Positions 29,579 through 42,600 of a stretch of 64,000 bases of DNA are shown piece by piece (the stretch's first letter is position 1; every line of letters starts with the position of its first letter). The notes under the pieces were generated by a model. It worked only from the letters and a program-made list of their open reading frames with translations. It was not told where the DNA came from and did no database searches. This DNA is from Pseudomonas fluorescens (GTDB taxonomy: Bacteria; Pseudomonadota; Gammaproteobacteria; Pseudomonadales; Pseudomonadaceae): contig NZ_CABVHQ010000007.1 in assembly GCF_902497895.1 (NCBI RefSeq), positions 1 through 64,000 of the forward strand. Reading direction: 5' to 3'. A program made the position numbers and the translations under genes.

Positions 29579-32017
29579 TCAGAGCGGCTTGGTCTCTGCC
29601 AACGCCTCTTGAGCCGCCTCCTTTTCCGCCTCCTTGAGATCGTCCTCGCTGATCATTTCTGCGATCACTCGCAGACGTTCCACCACCCGTGCGTTGACAC
29701 TGCCCTCAGGGAACTGGCCCTCGGCATCCGGCTCGCCGGCAGGTTCGCCAACCAGCAGGCTCAGCGCTTCATCAGCCTGGCGCACCGCGTAGACGTGGAA
29801 CTGCCCGGCACGCACTGCCGACAGCACACGCTCATCGAGCATCAAGGTCGCGACGTTGGCCTGGGGGATGATGGCGCCCTGCTCGCCGGTCAAACCGCGG
29901 GCTTCGCAGAGACGGAAGAAACCTTCGATCTTCTCGTTGACCCCACCGACCGCTTGCACCTCGCCGAACTGATTGATCGAGCCGGTGATCGCAAAGCACT
30001 GCTTGAGCGGGGTTTTCGAGAGTGCCGAGATCAAGGTACAGGCTTCTCCCAGAGAGGCGCTGTCGCCATCGACGTAACCATAGGACTGCTCCAGGGCAAT
30101 GCTCGCGGAGATCGCCAACGGGAACTCCTGGGCATAACGACTGCCCAGATACCCGGTGAGGATCATCACACCCTTGGAGTGGATCGGCTGCCCGAGGTTG
30201 ACCTCACGCTCGATGTCGACGATGCCGCTGCCGCCCGGGTAGACCGTGGCGGAGATCCGCGCCGGGACACCGAACGCCGAGTCACCGACTTCCAGTACGG
30301 TCAGTCCGTTGCACTTGCCCACCGCCGCACCCGTGGTGTCGATCAGGATGATCCCCGCCAGCATGTCATCGAGAATCCGCGCCGACACCCGGCCGGTGCG
30401 GGTCGCCTTGGCTTTGAGCGCTCGTTCGATATGCCCGGCGTCGGTCATCTCATCGTTGGCCAGGTGGCGGATGAAATCCGCTTCGCTGACCAGCTGAAAC
30501 AGATCACCGATACGTGCCGACAACCGCCCCTGATGCTCGGCCAGCCGCGCGCTATAGGTCGCCAGACGCGCCACCGCATCGGCGGTCAACGGCGCCATGC
30601 CCTCTTCCGAGGTCCGGGTTTTCAGCAGTTGAGCGAACTGCTCGAGGCTTTCATCGACCATCGGGATGTCTTCGTCGAAGTCCACCAGCACCCGGAACAT
30701 TTCCTGGAAGTCCGGATCCAGGTCTTGCAGCGTGTAGTACAACTGCCGGGCGCCAATGATGATGACCTTGACCTGCAACGGGATCACCTGAGGCGACAGG
30801 GTTACCGTCGCCAGCCGCCCCAGCTCACCCAGCGGCGACTCCATTTTCAGTTTGCGCGATTGCAATGCGCGCTTCAGCGCATCCCAGACGAAGGGCTCAC
30901 TGAGCATTTTCTCGGCTTCAAGGATCAGGAAGCCGCCGTTGGCCCGATGCAAGGCCCCTGGACGCAGTTGTCGATAAGTGGTGTAGAGGGCGCCCTGATC
31001 GGTGCTGTACTCGATGCGACCGAACAGGTTGTCATAGGTCGGGTGCGGTTCGAACACCACTGGCGCACCACCGCTGGCATGGTGTCCGACTACAAGACTG
31101 GGAGCGTACTGCTCTTCCAGCAGCTTGCGGGCCACCGCGTCGGGCTTGCTGTCGTCGACCAATTGTTCGACTACAGTTTTCAGCAGGTAAACCTGCATGG
31201 CTTGCAGATAACCGCAAACCCCGGCGTTTTCCGCGTACTTCTCCGACAGCGGGGCCAATAGCGGCTGCAAGGCCAGGGTGATGGTTTCTTCGTTGAGCTG
31301 GCGCATCTGGTTGCTGGATTCGCGCTTCCACTGCGGCAGGCTTGCCAGCTCTTCGTTGAGGCGTTCTTCCAGCTCGGCGATATCGACGTGAAAACGCTCG
31401 CGATCAGCCTCCGGCAACTGCGAAAACTCGGCTTCGTCCAGCGCCTTGCCTTCGCTCATAGGGGTGAAGGCGATGTTGGTGCTGTCGCGGTAAAGGGCGA
31501 CTTCCTTTTCCAGCGCCAGGCGCTCGATCACGTCCAGCGCGCGGTCGTAGCGCTGGTTGAAGGCGCGGTCGATGGCGCTTTTTTTCTGCTGGTAGGACGG
31601 ATGCTCGAACACCGCCGGAAAGGTCGCCAGCAGGTTGTCGATCAGGCCATTGATATCGGTAATGAACGCACCGGCCGCCCCAGAAGGCAACTCCAGCGCC
31701 CGCGGTTCGCGCGGCTCATCAAAATTGTTGACGTAGACCCAGTCCGCCGGGGTTTGCAGGCGCTTGCCTTCGGCCTTGAGGTAGCGTTTGACGAAAGAAA
31801 ACCGGCCGGTGCCGGGTTCACCCATGACAAATACGTTGTAACCGGGGCGCGGCATGGCCACGCCGAACTGCAAGGCTTCGACTGCGCGTTCCTGGCCAAG
31901 CACACCGCGAAAGGGTTCCAGATCATTGGTGGTAGAGAAGCTGAACTGTTCAGCGGAAAACGGACGGGTCAGCGCTTCGGGCGCTAGACGCAAGCTGGCA
32001 GCAACAGGATCAGGCAT
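29579..32017 (-). CDS. Lon-like AAA+ ATP-dependent protease (LonB-type/PA4576-like)
   Basis: An 812-aa member of the Lon-like family with an AAA module and C-terminal Lon protease domain. The P-loop appears as VMGEPGTGRFSFVKR near residue 66, with Arg in place of the usual Walker Lys; other AAA features lie in GGFLILEAEKML. The protease domain (about residues 565-770) has the catalytic Ser in GDSASLGEACTL and the Lys in VGGVNEKIEGFF. Such proteins are ATP-dependent proteases or holdases of uncertain substrate. It is divergent from the DUF3015 gene. Confidence 0.88.
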   Translation of the reverse strand: MPDPVAASLRLAPEALTRPFSAEQFSFSTTNDLEPFRGVLGQERAVEALQFGVAMPRPGYNVFVMGEPGTGRFSFVKRYLKAEGKRLQTPADWVYVNNFDEPREPRALELPSGAAGAFITDINGLIDNLLATFPAVFEHPSYQQKKSAIDRAFNQRYDRALDVIERLALEKEVALYRDSTNIAFTPMSEGKALDEAEFSQLPEADRERFHVDIAELEERLNEELASLPQWKRESSNQMRQLNEETITLALQPLLAPLSEKYAENAGVCGYLQAMQVYLLKTVVEQLVDDSKPDAVARKLLEEQYAPSLVVGHHASGGAPVVFEPHPTYDNLFGRIEYSTDQGALYTTYRQLRPGALHRANGGFLILEAEKMLSEPFVWDALKRALQSRKLKMESPLGELGRLATVTLSPQVIPLQVKVIIIGARQLYYTLQDLDPDFQEMFRVLVDFDEDIPMVDESLEQFAQLLKTRTSEEGMAPLTADAVARLATYSARLAEHQGRLSARIGDLFQLVSEADFIRHLANDEMTDAGHIERALKAKATRTGRVSARILDDMLAGIILIDTTGAAVGKCNGLTVLEVGDSAFGVPARISATVYPGGSGIVDIEREVNLGQPIHSKGVMILTGYLGSRYAQEFPLAISASIALEQSYGYVDGDSASLGEACTLISALSKTPLKQCFAITGSINQFGEVQAVGGVNEKIEGFFRLCEARGLTGEQGAIIPQANVATLMLDERVLSAVRAGQFHVYAVRQADEALSLLVGEPAGEPDAEGQFPEGSVNARVVERLRVIAEMISEDDLKEAEKEAAQEALAETKPL

Positions 32018-32295
32018 CGGGCTTCCTTACATCAGGCGGGGCAGATGTCGGCATTCTGGCGCCGGGTACACCCGGCTGGCAAGGCACGCCGTTAGCCAAA
32101 GCATAGACAAGCGATAACCTCCCATGCAGGACGGGGAAAAAGAAGCTGTTTCGAGGAATGTTTTGCAAAAAATAACGGAACCCCTGGATCGTGCCTAAAC
32201 TCCAAACTGCGCGGCTGGACTAATAACCGGCCCAAAGGCGTCAGCTTGGCGCCAGAACCCTTGTCCATTGGTATGCACCTAAAGAGAACAAAGCT

Positions 32296-32784
32296 ATGAA
32301 ACGGATTCTTCTCGGTACTCTTTTCACCGCTATATCCATCAATGCAATGGCCCAAGCGCCAGGCGGCCCGGATTGCGGCTGGGGCAACATGCTGTTCGAA
32401 GGTCAGCGTGGCACCCCGGCTCATTTCCTGGCATCCACCACTAACGGCACCTCCGGTAACGCCACCTTCGGTATGACTTCCGGCACCAACGGTTGCTCTA
32501 CCAACGCTGCGCTGACTTACGGCGGCAAGTCCTGGATTGCCATGAATGGCATGATGAACGAGCTCTCCGAAGACATGGCCAAGGGTCAGGGCGAAGCGCT
32601 GACGACCTACGCCGTTGTGCTGGGCGTAGCCCCTGAAGACCGCGCGCATTTCGCCGCAGTCACTCATCAACACTTCCAGCAAATCTTCAGCAAAGCCGAT
32701 GTAACAGCGGATGATGTGCACACCAACACCCTGGCCGTGCTCAAAGGCGACGCGCGTCTGGCCAAATACGCTACCCCAGCTTAA
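32296..32784 (+). CDS. DUF3015 family exported protein
   Basis: A 162-aa protein with a signal peptide (MKRILLGTLFTAISINAMA), then PGGPDCGWGNMLFEGQRGTP and TSGTNGCSTNAALTYGGKSW, the DUF3015 hallmark with two cysteines. It is probably periplasmic and has no known function. The ribosome site is AGAGAA. PAO1 PA4578 is the matching locus. Confidence 0.88.
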   Translation: MKRILLGTLFTAISINAMAQAPGGPDCGWGNMLFEGQRGTPAHFLASTTNGTSGNATFGMTSGTNGCSTNAALTYGGKSWIAMNGMMNELSEDMAKGQGEALTTYAVVLGVAPEDRAHFAAVTHQHFQQIFSKADVTADDVHTNTLAVLKGDARLAKYATPA

Positions 32785-32789
32785 GCTCG

Positions 32790-32826
32790 ACCCGCCCGCT
32801 CCTTGCCAGGGGCGGGATTTGTTTTT
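32790..32826 (+). terminator. Possible terminator after the DUF3015 gene
   Basis: A stem cccgccc / gggcggg with a 12-base loop is followed by a moderately T-rich tail (atttgtttttt), six bases after the stop codon. Confidence 0.6.
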
Positions 32827-32876
32827 TGGACCTGTCCCGCTTTGGGTCTTTTTTCTCGAACTCTAAGTTGCCCTCC

Positions 32877-34730
32877 ATGCTCAAACGCCTTGCCTTTCTG
32901 GCGCTCTGTGTCTGCGCCTCGCTGAACGCCGCGCCTCACATCGACAATCAACGTTTGCAGCAACTGGCCAATGATCCCTTCTGGATTTCCCTGGGTCACT
33001 ATGAATCCGCCAAGCTCGGCGGCTGGCGCAGCTATGTCAGCGACCCGCAATTTTTCCTCGCGGCCGATGGGGCGCAGCGGCCGGAGCATGAGCTGGAGGC
33101 AACGGTGCAGGCGCTGTACGCCCCGGCCAGCGCCGGCGAGAAGCACGCGCAATGCGTCTACCCGGCCCGCACCCGCTGGTTGAAAGCACAGTTGAACCTG
33201 ACTGACTTGCCCGCTATGGACTGCACTGAATTCAAGCAGTGGTTCAAGGACGTCGCGCCCCACAGCGCGGTGATGATCTTCCCGGCGGCTTATCTGAACA
33301 GTCCGTCGTCGATGTTCGGCCACACCTTGCTAAGGATCGACCAGGCCGATGTGCAAAGCAACAATACCGCCCTGCTCAGCTATGCGATCAACTTCGGCGC
33401 CTATATCGAAGGCTCGGACAACAGCATTCTCTATGCCTGGAAAGGTTTGATGGGCGGCTATCCCGGGCTCTTCGCCCTGGTGCCCTATCAGGAGAAGCTT
33501 TCGGAGTACCGCAGCCTGGAAAACCGTGATCTCTGGGAATACCGGCTGAACCTGACCCAGGCCGAGACCGAGCGCATGGTCGAGCACGTCTGGGAGCTCA
33601 AGCAGATCCAGTTCGACTACTTTTTCTTCGATGAAAACTGCTCCTACCGTCTGCTTGAATTGCTGCAAGTGGCGCGGCCGGGCCTGAAGCTGACCGAGCA
33701 ATTCCCGTTGACCGCCATCCCCACCGACACCGTCAAAGCCGTGAAGAAAGCCGGGCTGGTGGAGAAGATCGACTATCGGCCGTCCCGCGAACGCGAATTG
33801 CTGAGCCGTGCCGAGCCATTGACAGACGAGGAACAGGATTGGGTGCTGAAAATCAGTGCCGACCAGAAGCAATTGCAAGATCCGGCCTTCAAAGTCCAGC
33901 CAAGGGGCCGTCAGGCACTGATCATCGACGCGGCCTACCGTCTCGAACGCTACCGCGCCAACGGCCAGGAGCGCGATCCACAGCGCGCACAACGCAGCTT
34001 CGAGTTGTTGCGGGCGATCAACCAGAACCCGCCACCGGAGCTGTCGATCGAGCGCCCGGGCCTGCCCGAGAACGGTCACGAATCACGTACCTGGCAAGCC
34101 GGCATCGGCACCCGGGGCGATCAGGCCTTTGGCGAATATGGCCTGCGCATGGCGTATCACGACCTCAACGACAACGCCGAAAGCTTTCCCCTAGGGGCGC
34201 AGATCGAAATCCTGCAGATGAAGCTGCGTCAGTACGAAGGCAATCACTGGCAATTACAGCAACTGGACCTGGCGACCATTCGCTCGCTGACTCCGCGCAA
34301 CGAGCTGCTGCAACCCCTTTCATGGCAAGTCACCGGCGGCCTGGAGCGAGTGCCGGGCAAACATGACGATGAAACCCTGGTCAGCCACGTCAATGGCGGT
34401 GCCGGCGGCACCTGGCAGCTCAGCGAGCAGATGCTCGGCTTTGCCCTGGGCACCGCGCGCGTCGAGCACAATCCCGACTTCGCCGGGTTCATTGCCCCGG
34501 CGGCCGGCTTCAACACCGGCCTGCTATGGCATAACCCGCTGGGCAATCTCAGCCTGGAAGCCAAAGGCGATTATTTCACCAACGGCGAAGTGCGCCGCAG
34601 CTTGAGTCTCAATCAGCAGTGGGAGTTGTCGCGCAATCTCGGTTTGCGTTTGAGTGCGCAGCGCGAGTTCAGCCAGATGGCCTCGCCGGAGAATGAAGTG
34701 ATGCTTGAGGTGAAGTGGTATCACTATTGA
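32877..34730 (+). CDS. DUF4105 protein with Lnb-like N-terminal domain and C-terminal barrel-like part
   Basis: A 617-aa exported protein (signal peptide MLKRLAFLALCVCASLNA). The DUF4105 region (about 110-300) has SSMFGHTLLRID with His149 and FFDENCSYRLLELLQ with Cys255. The same His/Cys pair is the catalytic signature of the N-terminal domain of the lipoprotein N-acyltransferase Lnb. Unlike Lnb it lacks the multi-helix membrane part; instead residues from about 400 look like an outer-membrane beta-barrel (alternating hydrophobic strands, aromatic end VMLEVKWYHY). The ATG at 32877 gives the signal peptide. Confidence 0.82.
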   Translation: MLKRLAFLALCVCASLNAAPHIDNQRLQQLANDPFWISLGHYESAKLGGWRSYVSDPQFFLAADGAQRPEHELEATVQALYAPASAGEKHAQCVYPARTRWLKAQLNLTDLPAMDCTEFKQWFKDVAPHSAVMIFPAAYLNSPSSMFGHTLLRIDQADVQSNNTALLSYAINFGAYIEGSDNSILYAWKGLMGGYPGLFALVPYQEKLSEYRSLENRDLWEYRLNLTQAETERMVEHVWELKQIQFDYFFFDENCSYRLLELLQVARPGLKLTEQFPLTAIPTDTVKAVKKAGLVEKIDYRPSRERELLSRAEPLTDEEQDWVLKISADQKQLQDPAFKVQPRGRQALIIDAAYRLERYRANGQERDPQRAQRSFELLRAINQNPPPELSIERPGLPENGHESRTWQAGIGTRGDQAFGEYGLRMAYHDLNDNAESFPLGAQIEILQMKLRQYEGNHWQLQQLDLATIRSLTPRNELLQPLSWQVTGGLERVPGKHDDETLVSHVNGGAGGTWQLSEQMLGFALGTARVEHNPDFAGFIAPAAGFNTGLLWHNPLGNLSLEAKGDYFTNGEVRRSLSLNQQWELSRNLGLRLSAQREFSQMASPENEVMLEVKWYHY

Positions 34731-34740
34731 GCCATACATC

Positions 34741-34842
34741 TGTAGGAGCCGAGCTTGCTCGCGATGGGCGTCAACGATAACGCGCACTACCTGAATCAAC
34801 TCGGTGTTCTTGAGTTCATCGCGAGCAAGCTCGGCTCCTACA
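34741..34842. repeat. REP-type inverted repeat (gagccgagcttgctcgcg variant)
   Basis: Arms tgtaggagccgagcttgctc at 34741 and its reverse complement ending at 34842; the arms carry gagccgagc in place of gagcgagc. It lies directly after the DUF4105 gene. Confidence 0.86.
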
Positions 34843-34860
34843 GATTTGCAGTGTTGCCGG

Positions 34861-34960
34861 AAAGATCGCAGCCTTCGGCAGCTCCTACGGGATTGCGTAC
34901 ACCCTCGGCACCGCTGAATAAACACCGTCGGCGTAGGAGCTGCCGCAGGCTGCGATCTTT
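34861..34960. repeat. REP-type inverted repeat (gatcgcagcctgcggcagc class)
   Basis: A second, different REP doublet only 18 bases after the preceding one: left arm 34861-34888 (with ccttcggcag), right arm 34930-34960. Confidence 0.85.
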
Positions 34961-35069
34961 TGATCTTGAAGTTCTCGACCCACAGATTAATCACAACCCT
35001 TTCACAACCGCCCGACAAATCCACTCCTAAACTTACCTCATAGGCCGTTCAACGGCGTGGGAGTCTGAG

Positions 35070-35426
35070 ATGTGGCGGTGTTGGGCTGCTGTGGTGTTGC
35101 TGGGGTTGCTTGCGGGATGCGAGTCGACCCATGAGCATTTGCTCAACGAAGGTTATCCACCGGCGTTCGCCGATGGTTTCGATGACGGTTGCAGCAGCGG
35201 TCGTCAGGCCGCTGGAGTGATCAGCGGTCAATTCAGGAAAAACGTCCCGCGCTATCTCAAGGATGCGCAATACGCCGAAGGGTGGAGCGATGGTTTCCGG
35301 CAATGTAAGGCCATGCGTGAAAATCAGGAGCGCAACAATTACCGGGATCGACATTGGGACGACCGCGAACGCGCCTGGCAGCAACAGAAGGATCAGGACA
35401 AGGCGCGAGCTTATCGCTCGCAATAA
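35070..35426 (+). CDS. Small predicted lipoprotein, function unknown
   Basis: A 118-aa protein with a lipoprotein signal (LLAGC, Cys17), then STHEHLLNEGYPPAFADGFDDGCSSG and YAEGWSDGFRQCK. The repeated GFDDGCSSG / GWSDGFRQC motif with paired cysteines is shared by a family of pseudomonad lipoproteins of unknown role. The C-terminal third is very rich in charged residues (RNNYRDRHWDDRERAW). A clear GGGAG ribosome site precedes the ATG. Confidence 0.82.
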   Translation: MWRCWAAVVLLGLLAGCESTHEHLLNEGYPPAFADGFDDGCSSGRQAAGVISGQFRKNVPRYLKDAQYAEGWSDGFRQCKAMRENQERNNYRDRHWDDRERAWQQQKDQDKARAYRSQ

Positions 35427-35497
35427 GTCGCTTTCGGACATTCGTCGAAACTAAATGGCTGCGACCATGGCCCAAACTCCATCACGGGAGAAATGCC

Positions 35498-37676
<2,179 letters not shown>

Positions 37677-37691
37677 ATGCAACCAGCCCGA

Positions 37692-39356
37692 TCAGGCCAG
37701 TTTCTTGTGTCGTACCCGGTGCGGCTGGGCAGCGGCTTCGCCGAGACGCTTCTTGCGATCGGCTTCGTACTCGCTGTAGTTGCCTTCGAAGAATACTGCT
37801 TGCGAGTCGTCTTCGTACGCCAGTATGTGAGTCGCGACGCGGTCAAGGAACCACCGATCGTGAGAGATCACAATGGCGGCGCCCGGGAAGTCGAGCAAGG
37901 CTTCTTCCAGCGAACGCAGGGTTTCGACGTCGAGGTCGTTGGACGGTTCATCGAGCAGCAGGACGTTGCCGCCCTCTTTCAGGGTCAGGGCCAGGTGCAA
38001 GCGACCACGCTCACCACCGGACAGGTCCTTGACGAACTTCTGCTGATCGCCGCCCTTGAAGTTGAAGCGACCGACATAGGTCCGCGACGGGATTTCATAG
38101 TTACCGATGCGGATCTGGTCGGAACCATCGGAGATCTGCTGGAACACGGTCTTGCTGCCGTCCAGGTCTTCGCGGCTCTGATCCACGCAGGCCAGTTGCA
38201 CGGTTTCACCGACTTCAATGGTGCCGGAATCCGGCGTTTCCTTGCCCATCAACATGCGGAACAGCGTCGACTTACCGGCGCCGTTACCACCGATGACGCC
38301 GACGATCGCGCCTTTAGGCATGGAGAACGACAGGTTGTCGATCAGCACGCGATCGCCGTAACCCTTGGAAACGTTCTTGAATTCGATGACCTTGTCACCC
38401 AGGCGCGGACCGGCCGGGATGTAGATCTCGTTGGTTTCGCTGCGCTTCTGGAATTCCTGCGATTGCATTTCTTCGAAGCGTTGCAGACGGGCCTTGGATT
38501 TCGACTGACGAGCCTTGGCGCCTTTGCGCACCCATTCCAGTTCGTCTTTCATGGCCTTTTCGTGGGCCGACTGCTGCTTGGATTCCTGGGCCAGACGATC
38601 GGACTTGGCTTCCAGCCAACCCGAATAGTTGCCCTCGTAAGGAATACCGGCGCCGCGGTCGAGTTCGAGGATCCAGCCAGCGACGTTGTCCAGGAAGTAC
38701 CGGTCGTGCGTAATCGCAACCACGGTGCCCGGGAAGTCGTGGAGGAAATGCTCCAGCCAGGCCACGGAGTCGGCGTCCAGGTGGTTGGTCGGTTCGTCGA
38801 GCAGCAGCATGTCCGGCGCGGACAGCAGCAGACGGCACAGGGCCACACGACGTTTTTCACCACCGGACAGGAATTCGATCTTCGCGTCCCAGGCCGGCAG
38901 ACGTAGCGCATCGGCGGCGACTTCCAGTTGACGATCAAGGTTATGACCGTCGCCTGCTTGCAGGATGGCTTCAAGCTTGGCTTGTTCGGCTGCCAGCTTA
39001 TCGAAGTCGGCATCCGGGTCGGCGTATTCGGCGTAGACCTGATCCAGGCGCGCCTGGGCGTCCTTGATCACGCTGACCGCTTCCTCGACCACTTCACGCA
39101 CGGTCTTGGTCGGGTCCAGCAGGGGTTCTTGCGGCAGATAGCCGATGTTCAGCTCGGGCATTGGCCGGGCTTCGCCGTCGAACTCGTTGTCGACGCCCGC
39201 CATGATTTTCAACAGGGTGGACTTACCCGAACCGTTGAGGCCGAGCACGCCGATCTTGGCGCCGGGGAAGAATGACAGAGAAATGTTTTTCAGGATTTCC
39301 CGCTTCGGCGGAACAACTTTGCTCAGCCGATGCATGGTGAAGACGTATTGAGCCAT
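37692..39356 (-). CDS. ettA: Energy-dependent translational throttle protein EttA (ABC-F)
   Basis: EttA binds the ribosomal E site and gates entry into the elongation cycle according to ATP/ADP ratio. The 554-aa ABC-F protein has two nucleotide domains (Walker A GLNGSGKST and GGNGAGKST; signature motifs LSGGEKRRVALCR and LSGGERGRLHLAL) joined by the arm and P-site-tRNA interaction region (about 240-320, WVRKGAKARQSKSKARL). The ATG at 39356 gives MAQYVFTMHRLSKVVPP, the family start. It is divergent from the GGDEF-EAL gene. Confidence 0.95.
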   Translation of the reverse strand: MAQYVFTMHRLSKVVPPKREILKNISLSFFPGAKIGVLGLNGSGKSTLLKIMAGVDNEFDGEARPMPELNIGYLPQEPLLDPTKTVREVVEEAVSVIKDAQARLDQVYAEYADPDADFDKLAAEQAKLEAILQAGDGHNLDRQLEVAADALRLPAWDAKIEFLSGGEKRRVALCRLLLSAPDMLLLDEPTNHLDADSVAWLEHFLHDFPGTVVAITHDRYFLDNVAGWILELDRGAGIPYEGNYSGWLEAKSDRLAQESKQQSAHEKAMKDELEWVRKGAKARQSKSKARLQRFEEMQSQEFQKRSETNEIYIPAGPRLGDKVIEFKNVSKGYGDRVLIDNLSFSMPKGAIVGVIGGNGAGKSTLFRMLMGKETPDSGTIEVGETVQLACVDQSREDLDGSKTVFQQISDGSDQIRIGNYEIPSRTYVGRFNFKGGDQQKFVKDLSGGERGRLHLALTLKEGGNVLLLDEPSNDLDVETLRSLEEALLDFPGAAIVISHDRWFLDRVATHILAYEDDSQAVFFEGNYSEYEADRKKRLGEAAAQPHRVRHKKLA

Positions 39357-39641
39357 GGAGAACCTAGCGTCAGTGACTGATGAATTAAAGCGCGAGCGAA
39401 GCTCGGGCCAGGCCATGCGCGGTGCCGGCGATTGATTGCAATCGATACCTGCGCGCGGAAAAAGCCTGAGTTCAGGAGCTGGAACGCCCCCGCGTAACCG
39501 GCAAAGCTACCCTAATGTAAGAAACCAGTCCAGCCAGCCATGGATGGCACTTTGCCATAACTCAAGGCATGCTAGCCGCCCTCCGGGCGTCCGGCTTATA
39601 GTGCACGTCGCGTCAATCCAGCCAAACCGCAGGATCTCAGC

Positions 39642-42600
39642 TTGTCTAATGTCACTACGCCATCTTCCGCGAGCGCGTCGAACCCTGCGCCTGGCTCGCC
39701 CCTTCGTGGCACGCTCAAAGGCGGGTTGGCGACGCTGGTCCTGCTGCTGATTGCCCTGCTGTTCTGGCAGTTGCTGGATCAACTGCGAGAAACCCAGCAA
39801 AACCAGCGCCAATACACCATCGACTACAGCGCCGACCTGGCCGCGCAGGTCAGCCTGAATATGGCGCTGAACGCGCAAATCGCCCTGAATCTGCTACCGA
39901 TCGTCGAACAACCGCAAAGTGATGACCAGCAGCAGGCATTGCTGCGCAAGCTCCAACAGTCCTTGCCCGATCTGCGCAGCATCGCGTTGTTGAGCCCCTC
40001 CGGAACCCTCCTCAGTGATAGCGCCAACGACAGCCAGGACGCCGACTACCTGAGCGAGCTGGTCCGGCGCAGTCACATCCAGACCTATTATTTCAGCAAC
40101 GCCGATGATGGCTCAGGGGTGTATTTGTTGCTGCGTCAGACCAGTGGCAGCAGCCGCGGTTACTGGGCATTGCGCCTGGCTCCGAGGTTTTTCGCCTCGT
40201 TGACCAAACAGGGCGAAGCCGGCATCCGCCCGCTGTGGGTGGTGGAAAACCGCCTCATTCACCAGATCATCAGCCGTGACGATGCCCTGCCATTGCCCAC
40301 ACCCGAGATGCTGACGGGCGAAGACGAAGCCAATAGCGTGCTGGTGGTGCCCCTCAGTAACAGCGACTGGCAGCTGCGCGGACTGTTCGATCGGCAACGG
40401 GTGATTGAACAGCTGCTACCGGCGTTTATCGCTAAATGCCTGCTGGGCCTGGCATTCTCATTGGTGCCGGGGATTGCCCTGCTGAACATGCGCCGGCGCC
40501 AGCGCCAGTTGCACGAAGGCCGCCGCCGTTACCAGGATATTTTCGAGGGCACTGGCGTGGCCTTGTGCGTGCTCGACCTGTCAGGGTTGCAAGCGCTCTT
40601 CGACAAAGCGCAACTGCATGACAGCCAACAGCTGCGGCACTGGCTGGAGAACCGCGAGCAGCGCCAGCAATTGCTGCAGGCGCTGCGCATCACCGAGGTC
40701 AATCAGGTCGCTTTGCATCTGCTCAATGTTGAATCCTGCGAGCAGGCCTGGCGGCGGCTGATTGAAGGCCGACCACTGGACAACAGTGCCATCGGCGACC
40801 CATTGCTCGATGCCGTGCTCAATCAACAGAAGCAGCTTGAGCTGGAAATCAGGCTCAAGGACGCTCAAGACAACGATCAGCACCTGTGGCTGATCCTGCG
40901 CCTGCCGGAAGATCCGCACGACTATCAGGCGGTCATCCTCAGCATCAGCGACATCACCAGTCGCAAACTCATCGAATTGTCCCTGCTGGAGCGCGAAGGT
41001 TTTTGGTCGGATGTGGTGCGCACCGTACCCGATCATCTGTATGTGCAGGATGTAATCAGCCAGCGGATGATCTACAGCAACCACCACCTGGGCCAGACAC
41101 TCGGTTACAACAAGACCGAGCTGCAGCAGATGGGCGAGTACTTCTGGGAGATCCTGCTGCACCCGGAAGACTCCGATCACTATCACCGTTTGCGTCAGGA
41201 GCAGCGCCAGTCCGGCTACGCGCAATTAATGCAATGCCAGCTGCGCTTCCGGCATCGCAACAATCAATGGCGGCGCTTCGATATCCGCGAACAGGCGCTG
41301 GCTCGCGACAAGCATGATCAGGTCACGCGCATCATCGGCGTGGCCAAGGACATTACCGACCAGATCGAAGCCAGCGAGTCCCTGCGCGACAGCGAGCAGC
41401 GCTACCGCATGCTCGCCGAAAGCATCAGCGACGTGATTTTCTCCACCGACAGCCAGCTGGCGCTCAATTACGTCAGCCCCTCGGTGCAAGCGGTACTCGG
41501 TTATGACGCCGAGTGGTTTTTTTCCAACGGCTGGCAGTCGATCATCGCCAACCCGCAACAGCTGACCGGCATCTACACCCTGATGGAGCGCGTCAGCAAA
41601 GCCCTGGACCAACCCGAACAGCTGGCCCAATTGCGCAGCCAGGTGCAGACCCAACTGTTCCTGTTCGACTGCCTGCGGGCCGACGGACGCAAGATTCCGA
41701 TCGAACTGCGCCTGGTGCTGGTATGGGGCGAACACGGCGGCTTCGAAGGCGTACTCGGGGTCGGGCGCGACATCAGCCAGCAACGCCGCGCGGAAAAAGA
41801 CTTGCGCATGGCGGCCACGGTATTCGAGCACTCGACCTCGGCGATTCTGATCACCGACCCAGCCGGTTACATCGTCCAGGCCAACGAGGCGTTCAGCCGC
41901 GTCAGCGGTTATGCGGTGGCGCAGGTGCTCGATCAGCTACCAAACATGCTCACCGTCGATGAACAGCAAGAAGCCCATCTGCGTTACGTGCTCAAACAGC
42001 TGCACCAGAACAGCACCTGGGAAGGCGAAGTCTGGCTCAAGCGGCGCAATGGCGAACATTATCCGGCCTGGGTCGGTATCACCGCGGTGCTCGACGACGA
42101 AGGCGACCTGGCCAGCTACGTCTGCTTCTTTAGCGACATCAGCGAGCGCAAGGCCAGTGAACAACGCATTCACCGCCTGGCCTATTACGACGCCCTGACC
42201 CATCTGCCCAACCGCACGCTGTTCCAGGACCGTCTGCACACCGCGCTGCAATCAGCCGAACGGCAGAAGTCCTGGGTGGTGCTGATGTTCCTCGACCTCG
42301 ACCGCTTCAAACCGATCAACGACTCCCTCGGCCATGCCGCCGGCGACCGCATGCTCAAGGAAATGGCCACCCGCCTGCTCGGCTGCGTCGACGATGACGA
42401 CACCGTGGCACGCATGGGCGGCGATGAGTTCACCTTGCTCCTGCAACCGCGGGTCAGCCGCGAACTGGCACTGAATCGGGCGATTCACGTCGCCGAACAG
42501 ATCCTCGCCAGCCTGGTCAAGCCGTTCGTCCTCGAAGGCCGGGAATTCTTTGTCACCGCCAGTATCGGCATTGCCTTGAGTCCGCAGGACGGCAATGAAC

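Noticed and set aside
29498..31261. Open frame of 587 codons opposite the Lon-like protease gene
   Set aside because: Antisense to a clearly recognised AAA protease; no independent support.
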